Of a DNA stretch of 64,000 nt, positions 35,344-44,494 are shown in pieces. Location of the stretch: the NCBI RefSeq assembly GCF_019795105.1, contig NZ_JAIMFO010000005.1, forward strand, positions 248,001 through 312,000, given 5' to 3'. Position 1 is the stretch's first letter. The number at the start of each line of letters is the position of its first letter. Both the position numbers and the translations under genes were made by a program. This DNA is from Collinsella ureilytica. Its GTDB lineage: Bacteria > Actinomycetota > Coriobacteriia > Coriobacteriales > Coriobacteriaceae. The notes beneath the pieces were generated by a model that did not search any database, was not told the origin of the DNA, and saw only the letters and a list, made by a program, of their open reading frames with translations.

Positions 35344-36288
35344 ATGCAAAACCTTGCACAGCCCATTGTTCTCAAGCCTGTATTTCACGAGATGATCTGG
35401 GGTGGACGTCGGCTCGAGACCGAGCTTGGATATACCATTCCCGACGGCCCAATTGGCGAGTGCTGGGCAATCTCTGCCCACCCCCATGGCGACTGTCTCA
35501 TTGCTGGTGGGTCATTTGACGGCATGCATCTTTCCGAGCTGTGGCGTGAGCATCGCCATGAACTCTTCCCTGGTGCAGATCAGGATCGCTTTCCTTTGCT
35601 TGTAAAAATTATTGATGCCGCCGCCGACCTCTCGGTGCAGGTTCATCCCAACGATGAATACGCGACCCTTCATGAACATGGCAGCTTAGGCAAGCGGGAG
35701 TGCTGGTATGTGCTTGACTGCGACGACGACGCTACGATCGTTATTGGACAGCGAGCCAAGTCGCGCGCTGAGCTCGCTCAGATGATTGAAGAGGAGCGCT
35801 GGAACGAACTTCTCAACGAGGTTCCAATTCAGCCGGGCGATTTTTTCCAAATTGACCCCGGTACCGTCCATGCCATTAAGGCTGGCACGCTCATTCTTGA
35901 GGTGCAGCAATCAAGCGATATTACGTATCGCCTCTTTGATTACAACCGCAAAGGGGCAGACGGCAAGACTCGCGAGCTCCATATTGCTCAGAGCCTTGAT
36001 GTGGTTGATTACACGCATGAGGCACCAAGCTCCGGAGCAATTCAGGCGATCGAGCATGATGGCATTACCTGCTTAGAGTCAAATGAAAGCTATACGGTTG
36101 AGCTCATTCGAACAAACGGGAGCCGGATCGTTTCTCACTCAGAACCGTTCCTTTGCATTTCGGTTATTGGAGGAGCAGGCACCATTTGCGGTGAGCCGGT
36201 GCAGCTGGGCAGCCATGTGTTGATCCCTGCTACCATTCGCAACATCGAAATTGAGGGCGAGCTAAAACTCATCACGTGCCGCCCGTAA
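35344..36288 (+). CDS. manA: Class I mannose-6-phosphate isomerase
   Basis: 314 residues, typical for Gram-positive ManA. It interconverts mannose-6-P and fructose-6-P using zinc. Zinc-site motifs are SVQVHPNDEYA near residue 93 and the later GDFFQIDPGTVHAI, with the substrate Arg in SDITYRLFDYNR. The ATG at 35344 with GGAG seven bases before is preferred to an in-frame TTG four codons earlier. A possible promoter (TTGAAC 35275-35280 and TATACT 35300-35305, 19 bases apart) overlaps the end of the regulator gene. Confidence 0.95.
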   Translation: MQNLAQPIVLKPVFHEMIWGGRRLETELGYTIPDGPIGECWAISAHPHGDCLIAGGSFDGMHLSELWREHRHELFPGADQDRFPLLVKIIDAAADLSVQVHPNDEYATLHEHGSLGKRECWYVLDCDDDATIVIGQRAKSRAELAQMIEEERWNELLNEVPIQPGDFFQIDPGTVHAIKAGTLILEVQQSSDITYRLFDYNRKGADGKTRELHIAQSLDVVDYTHEAPSSGAIQAIEHDGITCLESNESYTVELIRTNGSRIVSHSEPFLCISVIGGAGTICGEPVQLGSHVLIPATIRNIEIEGELKLITCRP

Positions 36289-36723
36289 GGATACGTGCCA
36301 ACAATACTATTTCCGGATGCTCGTAAGCGTTTTTGCCGAGCGTAAGGATGCTTGCTGCTCATAAGGCTCTCGGGTGCTCGTAAGCGTTTTTGCCGCCAAA
36401 ACGGCTTCCGGGCGCTCATAGGGGGTTTAATTTAGTACATTTATTGCCCATCAGGCACGGATTTGACGCCAAGTGCGGGCAAAAATGCTCCTAACGACAC
36501 CAAAATGCACGCAAGCAGAAAAAATAACTGGCTTCCCATCCCGTACAGACAGCTTCGATTGATTGGATTCCCAAAACGCCCGTAGCCGGCAGAGAAAAAT
36601 GAACGGTGAGCTCGAAAGAGCTTACGCCGCATGAAGCGCTACGAGCCACAGAGCGCTGCTCGACATACAGCGCTACGAGCCATGAAGACTGGCACGGCAG
36701 AGAGCTTGAAAACTCAGATTTAT
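36289..36723. other. Repeat-rich intergenic region manA to ptsH
   Basis: 435 bases. TGCTCGTAAGCGTTTTTGCCG occurs twice (about 36318 and 36375), within longer imperfect repeats. Copy B of the dispersed element follows, then a pair of GCGCTACGAGCCA motifs near 36630-36680. No gene or terminator recognised. Confidence 0.6.
36418..36511 (+). repeat. Dispersed hairpin element, copy B
   Basis: Begins ATAGGGGGTTTAATTTAGTA and contains TGCCC...GCAC paired with GTGC GGGCA around TTTGACGCCAA. It ends near CCAAAATGCACGC and is very similar to copy C. Confidence 0.85.
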
Positions 36724-37020
36724 TTAAAAGGTAAACGCTTGACGCAAGGCTTGAGCAGCTGCCTGTTCATCTGAGCCTTGAACCGTAATGATGAGTTCAT
36801 CGCCGCAGGCCGCGTTCAACGACATCAAGGCCATCAGATCTTTTGCATCTACACCACTACTACCTGCGGGAATATCGGCCGAACGGTCGCCAGCAAACGA
36901 ACTATCCACTCGAGACACCGTGATCTTGCTGTCCCACGACATTGCTGCGGCAGCAATTTGAGCAACAGGGCGAGCGTGCAGACCCAGAGGATCACAAATA
37001 ATATGTGAAAACTGAATCAT
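36724..37020 (-). CDS. ptsH: PTS phosphocarrier protein HPr, atypical regulatory site
   Basis: 98 residues. HPr passes phosphate from enzyme I to the IIA proteins through His15, visible in PLGLHARPVAQIA. The region that in Firmicutes carries the regulatory Ser46 (K-S-I-M-G-V-M-S-L) reads KDLMALMSL, so Asp replaces Ser. A ~15-residue insertion (SSFAGDRSADIPAGSSG area) precedes it. Phospho-Ser catabolite control through HPr kinase is therefore unlikely. It lies 19 bases after the IIA-Glc-type gene, probably in one operon; enzyme I is not in the window. Confidence 0.93.
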   Translation of the reverse strand: MIQFSHIICDPLGLHARPVAQIAAAAMSWDSKITVSRVDSSFAGDRSADIPAGSSGVDAKDLMALMSLNAACGDELIITVQGSDEQAAAQALRQAFTF

Positions 37021-37039
37021 GCACGCTCTTCTTTCTTAC

Positions 37040-37582
37040 CTAGCGAGTAACGCGAATAACGGCCTCACCAGCAGCAACCTGAGCCTCAGGCTCAACTGCG
37101 AGATCTACGCTTGCAAACTCAGGCGTATTGGAAACAGCCAGCACAACGCAATCTGCAAAGCCTGCCTCTTTGATAGCGGCGCGATCCATCGTAATCACCG
37201 GCTGACCGGCAACTACCTTGTCGCCCTGCTTCACATAGCCTGTGAAGCCCTTGCCCTCCATGCTAACCGTATCGATACCAACATGCACCAAGACCTCGAT
37301 GCCGGTATCTCCCATGATGCCCACGGCATGACCCATAGTCACGATCACCGTACCAGAAAGCGGTGCGTACACCGTTTCCTCTTCAGGCAAGATCGAGCAG
37401 CCCTTGCCCAGCACCTCACCAGAAAAAACCGGATCAGGTGTATCGGCCATAGCAATAACGCGACCAGCAACCGGGGCGCAGAGCACGTCATCACCGCTTG
37501 CAGCCTCAACAGCTGCGGGTACTTGAGGCTCAGCTACAGCCGGTGCCTCTTCCTTCTTCTTGAATACATCGAACAGTCCCAT
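37040..37582 (-). CDS. PTS glucose-type IIA protein
   Basis: 180 residues. A soluble IIA of the Glc family, which receives phosphate from HPr. The core has VLCAPVAGRVIAMADTPDPVFSGEVLGKGCSI, a first His in MGHAVGIM, and the active His in IEVLVHVGIDTVSMEGKGF near residue 110. A ~30-residue Ala/Glu/Pro linker precedes the domain. ATG 37582 has GAGGAGAGG upstream. A stand-alone IIA-Glc can serve several IIBC permeases and may regulate them. Confidence 0.93.
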   Translation of the reverse strand: MGLFDVFKKKEEAPAVAEPQVPAAVEAASGDDVLCAPVAGRVIAMADTPDPVFSGEVLGKGCSILPEEETVYAPLSGTVIVTMGHAVGIMGDTGIEVLVHVGIDTVSMEGKGFTGYVKQGDKVVAGQPVITMDRAAIKEAGFADCVVLAVSNTPEFASVDLAVEPEAQVAAGEAVIRVTR

Positions 37583-38058
37583 GTGCCCTCTCCTCACGTT
37601 CGCTGGAACACTTGTACCAGCACTGATACCCGTATGCTGGCTCCGACCATCTCAAAGCCAACGCACGTGCTGGCACGTCTTTGACAGCAATACTATCGAG
37701 CCTGACTCTCAAAAACACAGAGCCACCCGGCTGCCAGCATGACCATGCCAGCAATGATACCGGTCTTACGCGGGGTCGATAAGCCCAAGCGCCAAAAATG
37801 CCGCTTACTTTATCCTCGTCTACCCCCCCCCGCAACATAGCCTGCCATAGCACGAACGCTAAAAATAGATCTCGAGCCGCGCATACCCTATTCATGTTTA
37901 GTCGCATTCATTCAGTAGGCCATTTCTGCGAACAGAATTTTGATCTATTCCTTCAGCCAACGAACCCTTCCACTGCTCACACATCTTTCCGATGCACAAA
38001 AAAACGGGATCACGAATAGTGATCCCGTTTTACACCAGCTTTGAGTGTATACGTTCAA
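37583..38058. other. Intergenic region with C9 tract
   Basis: 476 bases with no credible gene. It contains a nine-C run (about 37823-37831) and the terminator of the surface protein gene (38001-38030). A promoter for the IIA-ptsH unit must lie in the proximal part, but I cannot fix it. Confidence 0.5.
37994..38030 (-). terminator. Rho-independent terminator after LPQTG surface protein
   Basis: Minus strand: AACGGGATCAC-TATTC-GTGATCCCGTT followed directly by TTTTTTGTG. A perfect 11-pair stem with an excellent U-tract. Confidence 0.92.
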
Positions 38059-39642
38059 TTAGCCGCGGCGACGCTTTGCTAACACCATGCCGCCGGCACT
38101 CAACAGCACACCGCTCGTAGCGCTCAGTACTGCTATGCCATCAATCGCACCAGTCTGCGGGAGACGAGGGGCAGTACGCAACCGCCTCTTTTTGGCTAGC
38201 TTTTCCTTAGCAGGCTTAGTTAAAGACACCTTAAACTCATCAATTGTTGCCCCGTTTTTGTCTTTAACGATTACAGCAATTACATCGCCAATTTTTGCCT
38301 GATCATTGGGAGTTACGGTAATCGAGCCGTCTTTATTCAACACTGCAGTGCCAGGGCCATTCACGTCAACCGTAGTTCCCTCCTGAACCTTTCCTTGCTC
38401 CAAAGGCACAACAACAGGAGTGTCTAGAGGCGTTGTTGCGTCACCCCATGTGGGTGAAATGGGTGTCGCAGGTGTTATAACAGCAGCTTTTGGAGAAATA
38501 TCCAGCGTCCATTCACACACAGCGCCATCTGCAACGTAGTTCAGTACGGGATCAACCAACGATGCAGTTACCTTAACATAGGTACCGCGCTCATTAGGCT
38601 CCCCTGCCTTGTTTACACGAACCTGAGTGTATGTCCATGTTGGATGTGCTGGGTCGGCTGGCTTAGGAATAAGAACCTTGCCCGGCACTCCCGCTTCTGT
38701 CGACGATTCAACTGTTGGAGCTTCGGGTGTTACCGCCTTCACATGAGACGTAAGCTTTACTTCCCATCCAGTAAGATCGCTGCCTTCGACACCGGTAATT
38801 TCATAGCGCCCGTTTGCACTCTTAGTGGTTTTGGTATCGCTGAACTGAGCCGTCATGGTATACGTTTTATATTTACCTGTGTAGTTACTATAAAGATCAA
38901 AATCATTGCCCGATGTTGCATAAGTAATGAGTGTTTCTCGATGTGTCGCATCATACTCCGCACTGGGGTGATGCTCAGCCGCATCCTCAAAGGTATATGT
39001 GTTGACGATCGGCCTGCCGTTTCTGCCAATGAACGGCTCCGTCTTATCCTTATAAGTTCTATTAAACCCAATTGAGATGGGAATTGTTGTTTTATTTCCT
39101 GTTTCCACCCGATCATCAGGGTGGATATCCCCATTCACAAGAGAGAAGCGGAAATCTGTATTGGCTTGCTGAAACAGCAAGCAGTCTTGTACTGTTGTGC
39201 CTGGAGAAACACCGGTGCTGTATGCGAGATCGCGTGCATATCCCGCCTCATCAGTCATATACAGATAACCTTGGTCAAGTCGCACATCGGTATACGTGGT
39301 ATCACCAATTGTTTGCGTGGCCTCGGTTGTAACTTCAAACGTGGCTTTTTCGCCGTACGTCAGCTCAAATGCTACCCACTTATTCTTTGGCACCCGTTGC
39401 TCGGCTGCATCAGGCGCTGGTTTGCCATATTGCGGGAAGTACATCAGGATCTTAACCTTTTGCCCCATACGAGCCTCATCAAATCCCCAATGCGGCTGGT
39501 CATCCTTGTATTTCCAGCGGAAGTTTATGGTCCAGCTGCTTGTTGTTGGGGTATCAGCAAAGGAAGCTCTACCTCCCCCCAGCAGGCTAACGACAAAGAC
39601 AAAAACAATTGCCAAGCCGAGCCAAATATGAGTTTTTCTCAT
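38059..39642 (-). CDS. LPQTG cell-wall-anchored surface protein
   Basis: 527 residues. Signal peptide MRKTHIWLGLAIVFVFVVSLL is followed by a secreted body; the C-terminus has the sortase motif LPQTG, a hydrophobic helix and KRRRG. The body is rich in Thr, Asp, Lys and Tyr, with no enzyme motif that I recognise. Residues ~400-490 (TWGDATTPLDTPVVVPLEQGKVQEGTTV... to ...IDEFKVSLTKP) resemble a Rib/YPDG-like immunoglobulin repeat. The probable role is adhesion. AAAGGAG lies before ATG 39642 and a promoter just upstream. It has its own terminator, so it is monocistronic. Confidence 0.85.
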   Translation of the reverse strand: MRKTHIWLGLAIVFVFVVSLLGGGRASFADTPTTSSWTINFRWKYKDDQPHWGFDEARMGQKVKILMYFPQYGKPAPDAAEQRVPKNKWVAFELTYGEKATFEVTTEATQTIGDTTYTDVRLDQGYLYMTDEAGYARDLAYSTGVSPGTTVQDCLLFQQANTDFRFSLVNGDIHPDDRVETGNKTTIPISIGFNRTYKDKTEPFIGRNGRPIVNTYTFEDAAEHHPSAEYDATHRETLITYATSGNDFDLYSNYTGKYKTYTMTAQFSDTKTTKSANGRYEITGVEGSDLTGWEVKLTSHVKAVTPEAPTVESSTEAGVPGKVLIPKPADPAHPTWTYTQVRVNKAGEPNERGTYVKVTASLVDPVLNYVADGAVCEWTLDISPKAAVITPATPISPTWGDATTPLDTPVVVPLEQGKVQEGTTVDVNGPGTAVLNKDGSITVTPNDQAKIGDVIAVIVKDKNGATIDEFKVSLTKPAKEKLAKKRRLRTAPRLPQTGAIDGIAVLSATSGVLLSAGGMVLAKRRRG

Positions 39643-39668
39643 CGGAGACTCCTTTCTTGTATGTTGGG

Positions 39669-39696
39669 ATTTTATCATACATTGAATTCTGAGCAA
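39669..39696 (-). promoter_or_regulatory. Probable promoter of the LPQTG surface protein
   Basis: Minus strand TTGCTC (39691-39696) and TAAAAT (39669-39674) are 16 bases apart, ending 26 bases before the start codon, in an AT-rich stretch. Confidence 0.5.
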
Positions 39697-40174
39697 AAAA
39701 GGCGAGAATTACCTGGTTGCAACAAAGACTGCAAGCCTTTATAAGATCTTTTTATACATAATTGCTCCCTTATTAAGGATTTTTATGTATCTGTAAGTTA
39801 AGGAAGCTGTATCACCTCACAAAGAGCTGATGCTTTTGCTCACTTCAGCTCAGATCGCATCCCTTGACTCACAATACACCCTCCTTGGAAGAAGACATCC
39901 CTAAGAAATAAGTGTGCACAGCTGTATCAACCAAGCATGGACCCACATGCACAAGTGGCTCCTCTAAGGGCAACAAGCTTGATTACATCGAACATCAACG
40001 TGGAAACAGCACTCAGATGGAGATAGTGGAGCCCTCGCCGTTTACAACAGATTCTTATCTGGAAAATGAGCGCAAATTGGAAAATGAGGCGTTCGGCATG
40101 CGTAAGCCCCGTCTACTCCTAAACGCTTAGGGATAGACGGGGCTATGCAAACGGAACAATGTGTATGCGCACGC
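39697..40174. other. Intergenic region, no gene recognised
   Basis: 478 bases between brnQ and the surface gene. AT-rich near the surface gene promoter; a large hairpin lies at 40105-40144. A 72-codon plus-strand frame at 39912 has no ribosome binding site and is not called. Confidence 0.5.
40105..40144 (-). terminator. Large hairpin downstream of brnQ
   Basis: AGCCCCGTCTA pairs with TAGACGGGGCT, and the stem extends inward through TCCTAA/TTAGGGA. It lies 31 bases after the brnQ stop. The U-tract is poor, so efficiency is uncertain. Confidence 0.6.
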
Positions 40175-41509
40175 TTATGCGCTTGCACGCTCCGCCTTAG
40201 CTGAAGTGCCTACAAGCTTCTCAAGTGCAATGGCGATTGCGAGTGCCACTAGAGCGGGAAGCACCCAGCCAAGACCCTCTTTAGCAAATGGCAGGAGGTC
40301 AAAAGGCAGCCACAACGTCTTTGCAAAGGCGTCGCGCATACTGACAGCCACGCTAATAACCGCAACGGTACCAATCACAAACGGCCACACGCGTGGCACG
40401 CGATCGCACACAGTATGAAACACTCCCATAATTACCAAGACAATGGATACGGGATACAAAGCGCTCAGAAGCGGCACTGAGAAGGTGAGGATCGCGTCGA
40501 GACCAACGTTGGAGACTGCGCAGGAGAAAAGGGCGAAGCCAAAGGCCCACGCACGGTAGGACGCTCCCGGAATCTCTTCAGAAAAATAGGTTGCGCAGCA
40601 ACTAATCAGACCAATGCACACGTTCAAGCAGGCAAGCAAAAAGATTGCAGCGGCAATTGCCACACCAACCGATCCAAAGTGACGAACCGCAGACTCCGTA
40701 AGAACAAAGGCACCATTGGTAGCCTCAGGAATTGCAGATGCAAGTTGTTGGCCTGTAAAGGCAAAACCGACATAGATGATGCCAATCAAGGCTCCAGCAA
40801 CAGCGCCAGCTCGCGAAATCTCACGCGCAACATCGCGCGGCTCAACCACACCAAGCGCTTGGATATTCGTAGCAATCACAATGCCGAAAGTAAGGGATGC
40901 TAAAAGATCCATGGTCTGGTAGCCCGTCAAAAAACCTTGAAGCATCGGACTCTGATCATATGGCGTTTGGGCTGCAGGAATTGAAGCTGCTGGATCTAAA
41001 ATTGCTGCAACCGTTACGGCAACAATGAGTACGATCAAAGCAGGCCCGGTTACTCGGCCAAGCAAGCGAGTGAGCTTGCCTGGGCGTAGTGCAAAGAAAA
41101 AGGCCACCGCAAAGAAGGCAATCGAGAAGATAAGACGAACCATCTCCATAGGTAGATCTGGTGGCAACAGGGGAACCAACATCTCAAATGAAGTGGATGA
41201 GGTTCGCGGAATTGCCAGACAAGGACCAATCGAGAGGTAGATTGCAGCAACAAAAATGCGGCTAAACCACGGGTGAACACGATTGGCAAGCGAGCGAACC
41301 GTTCCCGCTAAGGCTACCGAAATAATGCCTAAAATGGGCAGACCAATACCGGTGATTAGAAAGCCAATGGCAGCAGGCGCCATGTCTGATCCAGCTTTGA
41401 GACCCAAAAGAGGAGGCAAGATCAGGTTTCCGGCTCCAAAAAACATTGAGAACAGGGTGACCCCTACTGTAGCCGCTTGGGCAACTGACAATCTACCGGC
41501 TCGTTCCAT
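40175..41509 (-). CDS. brnQ: Branched-chain amino acid carrier BrnQ
   Basis: 444 residues with twelve hydrophobic segments. It imports Leu, Ile and Val with Na+ or H+. The start TVGVTLFSMFFGAGNLILPPLLGLKAG is the family signature; GPCLAIPRTSSTSFEM near residue 95 is also typical. AAGGGGGG precedes the ATG. It starts 27 bases after the pcrA stop and may be read with it, ending at a hairpin. Confidence 0.94.
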   Translation of the reverse strand: MERAGRLSVAQAATVGVTLFSMFFGAGNLILPPLLGLKAGSDMAPAAIGFLITGIGLPILGIISVALAGTVRSLANRVHPWFSRIFVAAIYLSIGPCLAIPRTSSTSFEMLVPLLPPDLPMEMVRLIFSIAFFAVAFFFALRPGKLTRLLGRVTGPALIVLIVAVTVAAILDPAASIPAAQTPYDQSPMLQGFLTGYQTMDLLASLTFGIVIATNIQALGVVEPRDVAREISRAGAVAGALIGIIYVGFAFTGQQLASAIPEATNGAFVLTESAVRHFGSVGVAIAAAIFLLACLNVCIGLISCCATYFSEEIPGASYRAWAFGFALFSCAVSNVGLDAILTFSVPLLSALYPVSIVLVIMGVFHTVCDRVPRVWPFVIGTVAVISVAVSMRDAFAKTLWLPFDLLPFAKEGLGWVLPALVALAIAIALEKLVGTSAKAERASA

Positions 41510-41536
41510 ACATCCCCCTTCTAAGAAGTATGTGGT

Positions 41537-44137
41537 CTAGTCTAGCCGAACGATCGGTGCGAAACCTATCATTAACTTTTTAGTCTGGCCTGACCGCTCG
41601 AAACTCACCTCAAGCAGGTCACCGTCAACAGCAATAACTGACCCCGGGCCAAAGGTTTTATGATTCACACGGTCTCCCACAGCAAAGACCTCTGCTGCTC
41701 GGGCAGCATCTGGTCGGCGCTGCTCAGGTACGCGAGTAGAAGTGACACTACGCCCCGATCCAAAAGTTGCTGGAGGAAGTCCCGCATCTGGCGCAATCTC
41801 GCGATGTCTGCGTGCTCCTCCCGAGGATCGTGTATACGAGCCAAAAACACTGCCCCCATACTCAGCTCCTGTCCCAGACCCAAAGGTTCCCCTGCGATCC
41901 CCTCGCTTTTCCCAGCCAACACCGCCAAAGCCAGAGGAGCCCACGCCGGTAATTTCAATATCTGCCTCGGGGATCTCACCAATAAAGCGCGAGCGAGGAT
42001 TGGCCTGGGTTGATCCATAGGTGCGTCGAGTTGCCGCATACGTGAGGAACAAGCGCTGGCGAGCGCGCGTAATGGCTACGTAAGCAAGGCGGCGCTCTTC
42101 CTCGAGCTTGCCTGGTTCATCTGGCGTCGCCCCAAACCCCCCTACATGCGGAAATATTCCCTCTTCAAGTCCAGCAACAAAGACTGCCGGAAACTCCAGA
42201 CCTTTAGAGGAATGTACCGTCATCATGGTGATAGCTGAAGAACCCCCAGCTAGGGCATCAAGATCAGAGCGCAAGGCAAGCCATTCCATAAGAGCAGGTA
42301 AGGCCGCGCAAGATAAAGGACCGTATGCTTGCTCGATCTCAGACGCGCGCTGAGCACCAGGATGAGACGCAGCCTCGGATGAAGACGGTTCAAACGCAAC
42401 ATCTCCAGGCTTTACCCCCGCCACTCTCTCTTCCTTAAACGCTACAGTCAGGCCACTAGCCACATCTCCGCTGTCCATAGCTTTCTTAGTTGCCACTTGA
42501 GATGGAATATCGGCAATACCTGCTGAGCGCAGCTCCGCCAAGCTCTCAAGCGTACCTTCAATATCCTCATGAGTCTCTTCAAACTCAGCGGCTACGCCCA
42601 AAAACTCCTGGATGTTCTCTATGCGGCCTTCCGCCTCCATGGATCCCTCAGCTCGCAAGGCGTCCATGAGCCCTGATGCGCTCACAATGGCATCAACCAC
42701 CTGGAAAAGCTCACCGTTCATGCGCCGACCACTTCGGACAATGTCTACAAACGTATCGAGCGCACGGCGAACCTTAGGAGTAAATCTCCCCGTTTCTGCA
42801 ACCGCAATCTCACAGGCGTGGAAAAAGCTGCAATGATTTTCGAGAGCCAAATCCTCGATCTTTGCAATGGATGCCGAGCCGATGCCGCGACGAGGTGTAT
42901 TAATCACACGCTTGACGCTCATCTCATCTGAAGGATTGACCACCATCTTGAGATAGGCCATGACGTCGCGAATCTCCGCACGATCAAAGAATCGTGTACC
43001 ACCGACGATGCGATACGGCACGCCTGCACGCAAAAACATATCTTCCAAAATACGAGATTGTGCATTGGTTCGATAAAACACGGCAATATCTTCGTAGCTC
43101 ATGCCAGCATCGTGAAGACGATCAATCTCACTCGCAATCCAGCGGCCTTCGTCTCGCTCATCAGCTGCTTGATATGCACGAATCAGCTCGCCATCCCCTG
43201 CGGCTGTGAACAGGCGCTTTGATTTTCGCTGCGAGTTATTGCGCACCACTGCATTGGCTGCAGAAAGAATATGTCCGGTACTTCGATAATTTTGCTCAAG
43301 CTTAATGACCCGAGCGCTTGGATGATCCTTCTCAAAATCGAGAATATTGGAGATATCTGCCCCACGCCAGCTATAAATCGACTGGTCGTCATCGCCTACG
43401 ACCATGAGGTTGCCGTACTTATTTGCTAGCAGATTAGCCAGAAGATACTGCACACGGTTTGTGTCTTGGTACTCGTCCACGCTGATATAGCGGAACCGCT
43501 CCTGATAGCTCTCGAGAACTTCAGGACGTGTGCGCAAAAGCTCCAATGCTCGAACCAGCAGATCATCAAAGTCCATGGCATTTGCCGCACGCAGGCGCCG
43601 CTCAAGTTGGATATACACGCGGGCAGCTGCACGAGATGTATCGTTCTCGGCAAGCTCGAGCATCGCCTCGGGACTTACCATGGCGTTTTTAGCAGCCGAT
43701 ATCTTCCCTCGAATCATATTGATTGGATAAGTCTTTTGATCCAGGTCGAGAGCGCCCATGATGTCTCGCACCAATCGACGAGAATCATCGTCATCGTAGA
43801 TAGTGAACTGGCTGGTATAACCCAAAAGATCCGCATCCTCACGCAGGATCCTTACGCACATAGCATGAAAGGTGCAAACCCACATACCGCGCGTACCTTC
43901 GGGAAGTAGATCTGTTAGGCGCTCACGCATCTCTGCGGCCGCTTTGTTGGTGAAGGTAATGGCCAAGATACGCCAGGGAGCCACCCCTTTATCCGCCACA
44001 ATATGAGCAATGCGGTGTGTAAGGACGCGTGTCTTACCCGATCCAGCTCCTGCCAACACGAGCAGCGGTCCTTCGGTTGTAAGAACAGCCTCACGCTGGG
44101 CGGGGTTGAGCGAGTCAATATCAAAAGCGGCTGCCAT
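41537..44137 (-). CDS. pcrA: ATP-dependent DNA helicase PcrA/UvrD
   Basis: 866 residues from the ATG at 44137 with AGGGAG upstream; a 97-codon upstream extension of the frame looks non-coding. Superfamily 1A 3'-5' helicase for repair and replication-fork maintenance. Motifs: LNPAQREAV, GAGSGKT, FTNKAAAEM, DEYQDTN, GDDDQSIYSWRGA, TVHSSKGLEF and VAITRARQRL. A ~90-residue Ser/Gly/Arg linker leads to the C-terminal Tudor-like domain (VGDRVNHKTFGPGSVIAVDGDLLEVSF) that contacts RNA polymerase. There is also an acidic insertion after residue ~580. Confidence 0.95.
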   Translation of the reverse strand: MAAAFDIDSLNPAQREAVLTTEGPLLVLAGAGSGKTRVLTHRIAHIVADKGVAPWRILAITFTNKAAAEMRERLTDLLPEGTRGMWVCTFHAMCVRILREDADLLGYTSQFTIYDDDDSRRLVRDIMGALDLDQKTYPINMIRGKISAAKNAMVSPEAMLELAENDTSRAAARVYIQLERRLRAANAMDFDDLLVRALELLRTRPEVLESYQERFRYISVDEYQDTNRVQYLLANLLANKYGNLMVVGDDDQSIYSWRGADISNILDFEKDHPSARVIKLEQNYRSTGHILSAANAVVRNNSQRKSKRLFTAAGDGELIRAYQAADERDEGRWIASEIDRLHDAGMSYEDIAVFYRTNAQSRILEDMFLRAGVPYRIVGGTRFFDRAEIRDVMAYLKMVVNPSDEMSVKRVINTPRRGIGSASIAKIEDLALENHCSFFHACEIAVAETGRFTPKVRRALDTFVDIVRSGRRMNGELFQVVDAIVSASGLMDALRAEGSMEAEGRIENIQEFLGVAAEFEETHEDIEGTLESLAELRSAGIADIPSQVATKKAMDSGDVASGLTVAFKEERVAGVKPGDVAFEPSSSEAASHPGAQRASEIEQAYGPLSCAALPALMEWLALRSDLDALAGGSSAITMMTVHSSKGLEFPAVFVAGLEEGIFPHVGGFGATPDEPGKLEEERRLAYVAITRARQRLFLTYAATRRTYGSTQANPRSRFIGEIPEADIEITGVGSSGFGGVGWEKRGDRRGTFGSGTGAEYGGSVFGSYTRSSGGARRHREIAPDAGLPPATFGSGRSVTSTRVPEQRRPDAARAAEVFAVGDRVNHKTFGPGSVIAVDGDLLEVSFERSGQTKKLMIGFAPIVRLD

Positions 44138-44494
44138 AGAAGGTCTCCCTGCTGGTTGGTCGGATGCGGGCTTGCGCGCAATGTCTGCGCAACACTCTCG
44201 AGAACATGCTCTCGCAAGCGTGTACGGTACGCGGGGATGCATACGCGAGATGCAAAGGCGCAAGCGCACATGTGGCGCTACCTCACATATAAGGCGCTGC
44301 CACACGTAGCTCCGCACAGATTGCGCGCATAATACACTCCCACACGCTGAACAAGTTTCCAAGTCAGACGTGGGCGGCCTACCAGTATACGACGGCATGC
44401 AGACCACACCGGTCAGCTGTACCCCCATCTTGAAGAGAGGTGTTTAATGCCAAGTTCGGCGCGCGCTACTGAGCGCGTCATATCAGGCGCTTCG
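44138..44494. other. Intergenic region upstream of pcrA
   Basis: 357 bases. A small GC hairpin (CGCGCT-ACTG-AGCGCG, about 44460-44477) lies just after uraA without a U-tract. No gene; a pcrA promoter is expected here but I cannot identify it. Confidence 0.45.

Noticed and set aside
39912-40130. 72-codon plus-strand ORF
   Set aside because: No ribosome binding site, random-like composition, and it runs into the brnQ hairpin.
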